Shown one piece after another: positions 1 to 5,194 of a stretch of 5,194 nt of DNA. The stretch's first letter is position 1. Every line of letters begins with the position of its first letter. A model generated the notes under the pieces. The model did no database searches, was not told where the DNA came from, and was given only the letters and a program-made list of their open reading frames with translations. The translations under genes were made by a program, and so were the position numbers. Source of the DNA: Comamonadaceae bacterium. Lineage in GTDB: Bacteria; Pseudomonadota; Gammaproteobacteria; Burkholderiales; Burkholderiaceae. The stretch is from positions 1 to 5,194 of the forward strand of contig CANKOT010000161.1 of assembly GCA_947484245.1 (NCBI GenBank), read 5' to 3'.

Positions 1-194
1 CAGGCATTGACAAAGAACAACGCAAAAGCAAAGTGATCATGCAGGTGCACGATGAATTGGTTTTTGAAGTGCCTGAAGATGAAGTTGAATGGCTAAAAGT
101 TGCAGTGCCAAAATGGATGGCTGAAGTGGCCGCACTCAAAGTGCCTTTGTTGGCAGAAGTGGGTGTGGGATTGAACTGGGATCAGGCGCATTGA
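1..194 (+). CDS. polA: DNA polymerase I, C-terminal fragment (5' part outside window)
   Basis: Only the last 63 codons are present, in the frame that starts at base 3, ending with TGA at 192-194. The fragment carries the family A polymerase motif C, MQVHDELVFEV, at local residues 13-23. Its aspartate (local D17) corresponds to the second metal-binding catalytic aspartate of the palm domain (D882 in E. coli Pol I). The extreme C-terminus NWDQAH is the typical proteobacterial Pol I ending, preceded by the PLLAEVG strand. Pol I fills gaps and removes RNA primers during Okazaki-fragment maturation and excision repair, in the cytoplasm on DNA. Full-length relatives have roughly 900 or more residues, so over 90% of the gene lies to the left; the truncation is due to the window edge and not to mutation. 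The product call is very secure. I see no clear hairpin terminator after the stop. Confidence 0.96.
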   Translation, partial: GIDKEQRKSKVIMQVHDELVFEVPEDEVEWLKVAVPKWMAEVAALKVPLLAEVGVGLNWDQAH

Positions 195-230
195 CATTGC
201 GTCTAGGTCTAACTTGAATTTTTGGACAGC

Positions 231-1097
231 ATGAACGCCATTGAAAAGTTCAAGGCCGCTCTCAGCGCTTCAGAAATCCAAGTGTTGCATCAGTGCTTGA
301 AGCAAGCGATGCAACCCTTGCCAGAAGATGCAGTCCCTTGGTATTTGGGGGGCTCGCAAGCTGCCGCTGGGCACATCATGCCAGCGCATGCCAAAGTTCT
401 ACAAAGCTTAAGTAGCCAATGGACTGATCTTTCTCTAGGTTTGCATTGGGATACCCCAGAGAGAACGCATGCCTCTCGCAGTCAAGCTTTGGCTGAGTTT
501 GCGAAGCAACTGCATGACCTGGGTTATGTAACGGGTTGGCGCAATGAAAAATTCAGCTTCTGGGAAGACCATGTCATTGGAACTGGGCCGCAGTGTTTAG
601 AGCCTACGTCTCTATTGCACGCAGCCTTTGAAATGGAGCGATCGGCCTTCAGGTTTTTTGGTTTGCGCAGTCATGCTGTGCATGTGAATGGCTTCACACC
701 TGAAGGTCGGCTGTGGTGTGGTCGCAGAGCTTTAAACAAGCCGACAGACCCTGGCATGCTGGACAACGTTGCCGCCGGTGGTTTGCCAGTGAATGAGTCT
801 CTTCAAAGTTGCGGTGTTAGAGAAATGGCGGAGGAGGCTGGAATATCTGAAGCCCTAGCATTGACAGCGGTCTCTCATGGACATGTCAGCACCTGCCGAG
901 CAGTGACAGCGGGTTGGCATCATGAAACATTGTGGGTTTTCAACCTGCTTGTTCCGCCTGATGTGATGCCTGTTAATCAAGACTGTGAGGTGAGTGAATT
1001 TACTTGTCTGTTTCCCAAGCAAGTTGTAGCGGCCATTGCAAGCAATGCATTGACTGTAGACGCCGCCTGTGTCATTGCCCATGGTGTTTTGAACTAG
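231..1097 (+). CDS. DUF4743-Nudix hydrolase, likely thiamin-diphosphate damage clean-up type
   Basis: This is a 288-residue soluble protein. A complete Nudix box lies at residues 183-205: G183, E189, then R197-E198 and E201-E202 before A203-G204-I205, which fits GX5EX7REUXEEXGU exactly. The metal-binding glutamates are therefore intact. The roughly 130 residues before it match the DUF4743 layout (WRNEKF at 103-108, the FEMERSAFRFFG segment near 133-144, HVNGF at 151-155), followed by the family signature NKPTDPGMLDN (169-179). Related eukaryotic proteins (S. cerevisiae YJR142W, the Nudix half of S. pombe Tnr3) act on thiamin diphosphate derivatives. The family is reported to hydrolyse oxo- and oxy-thiamin diphosphate to monophosphates, so the substrate here is inferred by family. 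ATG 231 is preferred because GGA (224-226) lies 4 bases upstream. TTG 222 would add three residues but has no visible ribosome site, and an in-frame TAA at 210-212 rules out anything longer. The transporter ATG follows the TAG stop with no spacer, which suggests co-expression. Confidence 0.88.
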   Translation: MNAIEKFKAALSASEIQVLHQCLKQAMQPLPEDAVPWYLGGSQAAAGHIMPAHAKVLQSLSSQWTDLSLGLHWDTPERTHASRSQALAEFAKQLHDLGYVTGWRNEKFSFWEDHVIGTGPQCLEPTSLLHAAFEMERSAFRFFGLRSHAVHVNGFTPEGRLWCGRRALNKPTDPGMLDNVAAGGLPVNESLQSCGVREMAEEAGISEALALTAVSHGHVSTCRAVTAGWHHETLWVFNLLVPPDVMPVNQDCEVSEFTCLFPKQVVAAIASNALTVDAACVIAHGVLN

Positions 1098-1838
1098 ATG
1101 GAAGCTGGACTGTATCAATTTGCGGTGGTCTTTGTGGGCAATTTTGTGCTTGGAATTGCAGGGTTTGGTTCGGCCTTGATCATTGTGCCCTTGTTGGCTT
1201 GGGATTGGCCGCTCGCTGTGGTGGTGCCCTTGGTGCTGCTGATAGATGTGCCCGCAGCCATCTTGCACACAGGTTTGAATTTTCGGCAAGTCGTGTGGCG
1301 AGAGTTACCGCCCTTGCTACCGTCTGTCATATTTGGCGCGCTTGCTGGCATTGTGCTTATCCGCATCACTCAAGGTGATGGCTTGCTGCTTTGTTTGGGG
1401 CTTTATGTCATCTACATTGGTTGGCGAGGTCTCAAGGGTGCGCCCGTGGCTGTCCAGATCAGGCCATCGATGCGTCACTTGGCTGGTTTCGTGATGGGGC
1501 TTGTTGAAACCCTGTTTGGCACAGCAGGTCCGGTTGTCATGTCGTGGCTTGCGCAGCGCTTGGCGGATCCATTTTCAATCAGGGCGACCATGCCCATGAC
1601 CATCATTGGCCTGTCATCCATTGCGCTGTGCATGGTGGGTGTAGCAGGGGGCTTGAATGATGTAGCCCTTTGGAAATGCTTGCTATTGCTTCTTCCTTTT
1701 GCATTGGCAGGTGTTTGGCTGGGACACCAATTGGCACTTCGAATTCAAGCAGCATTGCTCAAGCCTTTCATTGACAGTTTTTTATGCCTTAGCGGGCTTG
1801 TGTTGTGTGCCAGGTCTTTGAGAGGCGTTGTGTTTTAA
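1098..1838 (+). CDS. TauE/SafE (TSUP) family membrane permease, putative sulfite/sulfonate or organic anion exporter
   Basis: This 246-residue, very hydrophobic protein shows about eight membrane segments, by eye near residues 5-35, 37-57, 73-91, 95-110, 128-153, 163-186, 192-214 and 222-240. The two halves carry the repeated TSUP signature: GNFVLGIAGFGSALIIVPLL in the first segment and GFVMGLVETLFGTAGPVV around 130-147. Both fit the family's internal duplication, and the length is normal (about 240-270). TSUP members move sulfite, sulfoacetate, sulfolactate or other small anions across the inner membrane; which one is handled here cannot be read from sequence. The start ATG abuts the preceding TAG (TAGATG) and no strong Shine-Dalgarno is visible, so expression probably relies on translational coupling to the Nudix gene. 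The stop codon overlaps the stop of the convergent deacylase gene. The family call is strong and the substrate uncertain. Confidence 0.87.
   Translation: MEAGLYQFAVVFVGNFVLGIAGFGSALIIVPLLAWDWPLAVVVPLVLLIDVPAAILHTGLNFRQVVWRELPPLLPSVIFGALAGIVLIRITQGDGLLLCLGLYVIYIGWRGLKGAPVAVQIRPSMRHLAGFVMGLVETLFGTAGPVVMSWLAQRLADPFSIRATMPMTIIGLSSIALCMVGVAGGLNDVALWKCLLLLLPFALAGVWLGHQLALRIQAALLKPFIDSFLCLSGLVLCARSLRGVVF
1835..1838. other. Overlapping convergent stop codons sharing TTAA
   Basis: The plus-strand transporter ends with TAA at 1836-1838, and the minus-strand deacylase ends with TAA read from 1837 to 1835. The two stops share the self-complementary tetranucleotide TTAA, giving a 4-base tail-to-tail gene overlap. 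There is no intergenic room for a terminator, and I see no convincing hairpin plus T-run within about 60 bases either side. Transcripts from both strands may therefore run into the opposite gene. Confidence 0.9.
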
Positions 1839-2845
1839 ATAGGCGATTCAAGCTTTTCAACCAACACAGCTATATTTTGCCCCGCACGGACTTGCCCAAT
1901 TAAACCGTGGGCGTAGAGCGTGCCGCTTGATTGAAAGTACACAGCCTCAGGTTCTAGGTTCGGCCGGTCTAAGTGATGCATCCAACCTGCCAATTGTCCC
2001 TTTTGAATGTCATCACCTAGTGCAAAGTGTCTTTCGAAGTAGCCGTCCATGGGTGCGAATACGTAGGCTTCAGTGCCATGAATGCGCGTCCATTGCGTTT
2101 TTTCGCCTGGGCAAGTTTCGATATTTGGCAAAACCCCGGTGTGTTTGAGCACTCTGTGTGTGGCTTCCCGTGTGGCTCGAACAGAGTCTGCAGTGGCCCA
2201 TCCACCCATGCCCATTTCGGCTGCAAGCATGGGAATGCCCTTGAAGGTGACATACCCTGCAGAAGTTCTGTAGTCGCCCATATTGCTGGTCTGAACGGTG
2301 ATGCCCACGCCAAATGCTTGCGCCAAACGTGCATTGGCTTCAATGAGTTCAGTGGGCATGCCATCGGCCATGACCACATGAGCGCTTGGCTGGATAAACA
2401 AAGAGCGACCACCCGCATGCAAGTCAATGTAAAAATTTGCTTTGCTAAAGAGGTGGTCTGTAACATACCGCGCTATTTGCTGCGTTGGCAAGCCGTAGTC
2501 GTCACCTGGAAAAACACGGTTCAGATTCAGTTGATCAATGGGCGAGGTACGGCGTCCTGCCTTCAAGGCTGGCGCATTGAAGGTGGGGAGCAAGATCAGT
2601 TGACCAGCTACTGCGTGGGCTTCGATGCTGCGCATCAACTCCGAAATGACGATGGGGCCTTCGTACTCGTCGCCATGAACTGCGCCTGTCACCACGACCA
2701 CAGGGCCTTTGCCATTTTTGATGGAGGCCGCGGGAAACGGAATCACACCCCATGCATCGTCGTCGGGTGAATGGGGCAGGTTGAGGGTGCCTATTTGCTT
2801 GCCGTCTTTGTTCCAGTCAATGTCGGTAAATACAGTGCTAGTCAT
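1835..2845 (-). CDS. Zinc-dependent N-acyl amino acid deacylase, DoeB-like (AstE/aspartoacylase family)
   Basis: This 336-residue protein belongs to the succinylglutamate desuccinylase/aspartoacylase branch of the M14 carboxypeptidase fold. Visible zinc ligands are H57 and E60 in GAVHGDEYEGP and H143 in DLHAGG. The NLNRVFPG segment (107-114) supplies substrate-binding Asn/Arg residues, and E210 in AAEMGMGG is the likely general base. A C-terminal lipoyl-like beta domain (about 255-332, with GDDIQKGQLAG) follows. The N-terminal segment, with SPDDDAWG (26-33) and then KNGKGP, resembles DoeB, the N-alpha-acetyl-L-2,4-diaminobutyrate deacetylase of ectoine breakdown, more than AstE. The expected reaction is removal of an acyl group from an N-acylated amino acid or diamine in the cytoplasm. 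No ectoine hydrolase (doeA) is visible, so ectoine cannot be assumed as the substrate. The start is supported by AGGA 5 bases upstream. It is the last gene of the minus-strand run, 49 bases after the HAD gene. Confidence 0.86.
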   Translation of the reverse strand: MTSTVFTDIDWNKDGKQIGTLNLPHSPDDDAWGVIPFPAASIKNGKGPVVVVTGAVHGDEYEGPIVISELMRSIEAHAVAGQLILLPTFNAPALKAGRRTSPIDQLNLNRVFPGDDYGLPTQQIARYVTDHLFSKANFYIDLHAGGRSLFIQPSAHVVMADGMPTELIEANARLAQAFGVGITVQTSNMGDYRTSAGYVTFKGIPMLAAEMGMGGWATADSVRATREATHRVLKHTGVLPNIETCPGEKTQWTRIHGTEAYVFAPMDGYFERHFALGDDIQKGQLAGWMHHLDRPNLEPEAVYFQSSGTLYAHGLIGQVRAGQNIAVLVEKLESPI

Positions 2846-2850
2846 GTGAA

Positions 2851-2854
2851 TCCT
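2851..2854 (-). promoter_or_regulatory. Shine-Dalgarno AGGA for the DoeB-like deacylase
   Basis: On the minus strand AGGA is followed by TTCAC and then the ATG at 2845, a 5-base spacing. It is the clearest ribosome binding site in the minus-strand run and fixes the start. It lies in the A/T-rich 49-base gap (2846-2894) after the HAD stop. I see no convincing -35/-10 pair in that gap, so read-through transcription from upstream is the simpler reading. Confidence 0.65.
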
Positions 2855-2894
2855 GTGTTGGCTATGAACTTAAAAACACGCACATAAAAATCAA

Positions 2895-3554
2895 TTAAAA
2901 CCACTCAATTTGAGGCCAGCCTCTTTTAGCGGCTTCCGCCCTTAACTTCACATCGCCTTGTGTCACAGTGGCGTGCGTCACGGCTTCAAGGAGCGGCAGG
3001 TCGTTGATGGAATCGCTGTAACCCCAAGTTTCAAGCTGAGCCCACTCTATTTTTTGTTCTTTGCACCACATCTTAATGCGAGTGACTTTGCCTTCGCGCA
3101 TGTTCAGCACACCTGCCGTTTTGCCGGTGAACAATCCCTGTTGCATATCTGGATCTGTGGCAATGAGGTCTTGCACACCTAAGTGTTTGGCCGTCAATTC
3201 TGTAATGAACCGATTGGTGGCGGTGGTCATGACCACCCGATCGCCGTTGTCTTGATGGGATTTGATGTGTGCTTTGCCACCTGCGCACAAACGCGGTGCC
3301 ACCCAATCGCTTAAAAACTCTTGACGAAGTGGTTCCCATTCAACAGGGGTTTTGAGTGTCAAGGTACCAATGTAAAACTCACAAAATACCTGCACATTGA
3401 CGGCACCCGTTTTGTAGTCGCGAGCCATGGCTTCGTTTTTGGCAGAGAAGATGGCATTGTCTAGCATGCCTTTGTCAATTAGAAAATCACACCACAGCTG
3501 ATCGCTGTCGCCATCGAGCAGAGTGTGGTCTAAGTCGAACAGGGCCAGTCGCAT
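2895..3554 (-). CDS. HAD superfamily subfamily IB hydrolase (phosphoserine-phosphatase-like)
   Basis: This 219-residue soluble protein has all four HAD motifs. Motif I is FDLDHTLL with nucleophile D7 and acid/base D9. Motif II is MTTATN around T110-T111. Motif III lysine is probably K156 in EGKVTRIK. Motif IV is YSDSINDLPLL with metal ligands D181 and D185. The region between motifs I and II (about 15-95) is helical in style, a C1 cap as in SerB-like and HAD-IB enzymes. The length fits the HAD-IB group related to SerB and CicA. It should hydrolyse a small phosphomonoester with Mg2+; the real substrate is unknown, and I would not call it SerB. Its ATG lies one base after the aldehyde dehydrogenase stop (TGACATG) and lacks a clear Shine-Dalgarno, so translation is probably coupled. 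Its position in a catabolic run may be functional or simply co-transcription. Confidence 0.87.
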   Translation of the reverse strand: MRLALFDLDHTLLDGDSDQLWCDFLIDKGMLDNAIFSAKNEAMARDYKTGAVNVQVFCEFYIGTLTLKTPVEWEPLRQEFLSDWVAPRLCAGGKAHIKSHQDNGDRVVMTTATNRFITELTAKHLGVQDLIATDPDMQQGLFTGKTAGVLNMREGKVTRIKMWCKEQKIEWAQLETWGYSDSINDLPLLEAVTHATVTQGDVKLRAEAAKRGWPQIEWF

Positions 3555-3555
3555 G

Positions 3556-4941
3556 TCAGTTGCTGCGCAGATGCCAAGCTTTGGGGCGTGTGAAAGTGGC
3601 CATGCCTTCGCGAGACAAAGTCAGGCCAATGCCTGAATGGCCATAGCCACTCCATGGCAAGCGTGGGCTGACGCGGTCACAGCAGTTCCAGTAGACAGAG
3701 CCTGCGCGAACTTGCGAAAGGACCTCGCGTGCTAGTTGTTCGTTGGGTGTGTAGACGCCTGCGGTCAAGCCATAGACGGTGTCGTTCATGAGGCGAATAG
3801 CCTCTGCATCGTCATTCACTTTTTGAATGCCAATGATGGGCCCAAAACTTTCGTCGCGCATGAGGGACATGCTGTGGTTCACGTTGTCAAATACCGTGGC
3901 TTCAAACCAATTGCCTTTGCCACCCATGGGACCTTCGCTGCGTTGACCCCCCAACAAGCAACGCGCGCCTTTGGCCTTGGCGTCAGCAATCTGATCTTCT
4001 AAAACTTTGATTTGTGGTTCGCGTGTGAGCGGACCCAAATAGGTGTCTGCAGCCAGAGGGTCGCCCATTTTGAAAGTTCGAACGGTATCGACCAAGGCTT
4101 GAACGAATTGGTCGTGAATGCTGGCATGCACATAAATGCGCTCGACGGAACAGCAACTTTGACCCGCGTTGTACATGGCACCGTCGGCCAATGATTGTGC
4201 GGCGGCTACGGGGTCGGCATCGGCGCAAACATAGGTGGGATCTTTGCCGCCCAACTCCAATTGCAGCTTGGTCATGCGCGGCCCCATGATGTTGGCAATG
4301 TGCTGTCCAGTGGCCAATGAGCCAGTAAAGAACATACCGTCAAGTTGTTGGGCAAGCAAGGCATTGCCTGTGTCTGCCGCGCCAATGAGGGTGGCAAAGA
4401 CATCTTCTGGGATACCGGCCTCGTGCAGCAAGCGGGCCATGGCCAAGCCACTCATGGCGGCAAATTCTGAAGGTTTGTAAAGAATGGCATTGCCCATGAG
4501 GAGGCCGGGTACAAACACATTGCCACCCACAAACCACGGGTAATTCCACGCAGAGATGTTGCCAATCAAGCCAAGAGGGATGTGCTGAATTTGCTCGCAC
4601 ATGCCATCTTGCTTGTAGACCGTTTCGGTTTGAACAATGCCTTCAGCTTCTGCTAAGAAAAAATCTACGCGCCCTAAAAAACCGTTCAATTCATTGCGCG
4701 AGTGTCCAAGGGGTTTACCGGTTTCTTGGGTCATGATTTTGGCCAAATCGTCCAGTTGGGTCTGAACCAAACCACGGAATTTTTGGATGCAAGCCATGCG
4801 ACTGACCATGGGTGTGGCTGCCCAAGCTGCTTGTGCATTGCGTGCTTTTTGTGCCTTGATGGCCACGGCTGCGCCATCGTCAATGCGAAGTTGGGTAATG
4901 AGTTCTTCGGTGGCGGGGTTGTTAACGTCTAGCAATTTCAT
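3556..4941 (-). CDS. NAD-dependent aldehyde dehydrogenase, probable aminoaldehyde/semialdehyde type
   Basis: This 461-residue protein is a complete ALDH superfamily member. Visible elements in order are the cofactor-site segment SAWNYPW with catalytic N133, YKPSE (155-159), the FTGSLATG glycine motif (205-212), general base E229 in LELGGKDP, catalytic C263 in NAGQSCCSVERIYV, and ESFGPI (364-369). The glutamate E159, three residues after K156, is the position that usually binds the adenosine ribose hydroxyls, which favours NAD over NADP. It oxidises an aldehyde to the acid in the cytoplasm. It is shorter than E. coli PuuC (about 495 residues), and its QSCCSVER motif is not the usual PuuC or GabD form, so the exact substrate is open. 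Next to a PuuD-like hydrolase, gamma-glutamyl-aminobutyraldehyde or a related semialdehyde is plausible. The ATG has a weak GGA 5 bases upstream. Downstream it is nearly fused to the HAD gene (one-base gap). Confidence 0.9.
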   Translation of the reverse strand: MKLLDVNNPATEELITQLRIDDGAAVAIKAQKARNAQAAWAATPMVSRMACIQKFRGLVQTQLDDLAKIMTQETGKPLGHSRNELNGFLGRVDFFLAEAEGIVQTETVYKQDGMCEQIQHIPLGLIGNISAWNYPWFVGGNVFVPGLLMGNAILYKPSEFAAMSGLAMARLLHEAGIPEDVFATLIGAADTGNALLAQQLDGMFFTGSLATGQHIANIMGPRMTKLQLELGGKDPTYVCADADPVAAAQSLADGAMYNAGQSCCSVERIYVHASIHDQFVQALVDTVRTFKMGDPLAADTYLGPLTREPQIKVLEDQIADAKAKGARCLLGGQRSEGPMGGKGNWFEATVFDNVNHSMSLMRDESFGPIIGIQKVNDDAEAIRLMNDTVYGLTAGVYTPNEQLAREVLSQVRAGSVYWNCCDRVSPRLPWSGYGHSGIGLTLSREGMATFTRPKAWHLRSN

Positions 4942-5003
4942 GACAGTCCAATATAGATCTCGAGATGATCAAAAGCAGATCCAGTTAAAAAGATACTTGT
5001 TAA

Positions 5004-5194
5004 TTAAGCGAGTTGTTTTTCACGCACTGCATTCAAGAAGTCAGTCAGGATGGGGCTGTCGTCCAAAGTGCCCAAAGCTGGTTTATGAAATTCAGGATGC
5101 CATTGAACAGCCGCCACATAAGCATCGCCTTGGTGGCGAATGGCTTCAGGTATGTTGTCGTGAGGGCAGTAAGCTTCCACCACAAAGTTGGGAG
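5004..5194 (-). CDS. Class I glutamine amidotransferase, PuuD-like gamma-glutamyl hydrolase, C-terminal fragment
   Basis: The window holds the final 62 codons (frame from 5192 down) with TAA at 5006-5004; the rest lies beyond the right edge. Local residues 27-36, AAVQWHPEFH, contain the catalytic His (H32) and Glu (E34) of the Cys-His-Glu triad of class I amidotransferases and peptidase C26. The preceding stretch VVEAYCPHDNIPEAIRH and the final helix DDSPILTDFLNAV are typical of PuuD/SpuA-type gamma-glutamyl-GABA hydrolases. Such enzymes release GABA or related amines from gamma-glutamyl conjugates in polyamine breakdown. The catalytic cysteine is outside the window, so activity cannot be confirmed. 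The aldehyde dehydrogenase starts 62 bases downstream on the same strand, which supports a puu-like catabolic operon. The family is secure and the substrate inferred. Confidence 0.85.
   Translation of the reverse strand, partial: PNFVVEAYCPHDNIPEAIRHQGDAYVAAVQWHPEFHKPALGTLDDSPILTDFLNAVREKQLA

Noticed and set aside
222..230. TTG at 222 as the Nudix start
   Set aside because: No Shine-Dalgarno precedes it, while ATG 231 has GGA four bases upstream; only three residues differ.
855..1378. Open frames on both strands spanning the Nudix-transporter junction (855-1289 minus, 1004-1378 plus)
   Set aside because: Low-complexity, Cys/His-rich translations with no motif, fully overlapping two well-supported genes in other frames.
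1840..1862. Possible terminator hairpin around AAGCTT just past the convergent stops
   Set aside because: Only the six-base AAGCTT is self-complementary; the flanks do not pair and there is no stem with a T-run.
2027..2770. A 247-codon open frame on the plus strand opposite the DoeB-like gene
   Set aside because: Its translation is rich in Cys, His and Trp with no recognisable domain, and it lies fully antisense to a gene with intact zinc-binding motifs. It is best explained as a codon-bias shadow.
2846..2894. Possible promoter with TTGATT in the gap before the DoeB-like gene
   Set aside because: Candidate -10 boxes at proper spacing match the consensus at only about three of six positions in an A/T-rich stretch.
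4942..5003. Possible promoter with TATATT near 4950 before the ALDH gene
   Set aside because: The TATATT lies only 8 bases before the ATG and overlaps the weak ribosome site, and no -35 box is found at 16-18 bases spacing.

Overview
The window looks like ordinary chromosomal DNA from a betaproteobacterium, most likely order Burkholderiales (Comamonadaceae-like). This rests on protein style and family make-up (DUF4743-type Nudix protein, HAD-IB phosphatase, DoeB-like deacylase, class I amidotransferase beside an aldehyde dehydrogenase) and on roughly 50% G+C. Genus cannot be fixed from the sequence alone. Coding density is very high: the largest gap between genes is about 62 bases, and I see no rRNA, tRNA, CRISPR array, insertion sequence or large repeat.

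Layout. Plus strand: the 3' end of DNA polymerase I (polA, 1-194), a 36-base gap, a two-domain Nudix hydrolase (231-1097), then a TauE/SafE (TSUP) membrane transporter (1098-1838) whose ATG directly abuts the Nudix stop codon. Minus strand, read from the right edge leftwards: the 3' end of a PuuD-like gamma-glutamyl hydrolase (5194-5004), an NAD-type aldehyde dehydrogenase (4941-3556), a HAD-IB phosphatase (3554-2895) and a zinc-dependent DoeB/AstE/aspartoacylase-type deacylase (2845-1835). The two blocks converge, and their last genes share the tetranucleotide TTAA as overlapping stop codons.

How the genes may work together. The minus-strand block reads as a catabolic operon for an amino/polyamine-type compound. 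The amidotransferase would remove a gamma-glutamyl group, the aldehyde dehydrogenase would oxidise an aminoaldehyde, and the zinc enzyme would remove an N-acyl group. The substrate is not proven, and the phosphatase may only be a co-transcribed passenger. In the plus-strand block, a Nudix family linked to clean-up of damaged thiamin diphosphate sits next to a putative sulfite/sulfonate exporter. Because sulfite chemically cleaves thiamin, a functional link is conceivable but is only a hypothesis. I found no clearly new genetic system here; the findings are modest context and architecture observations.
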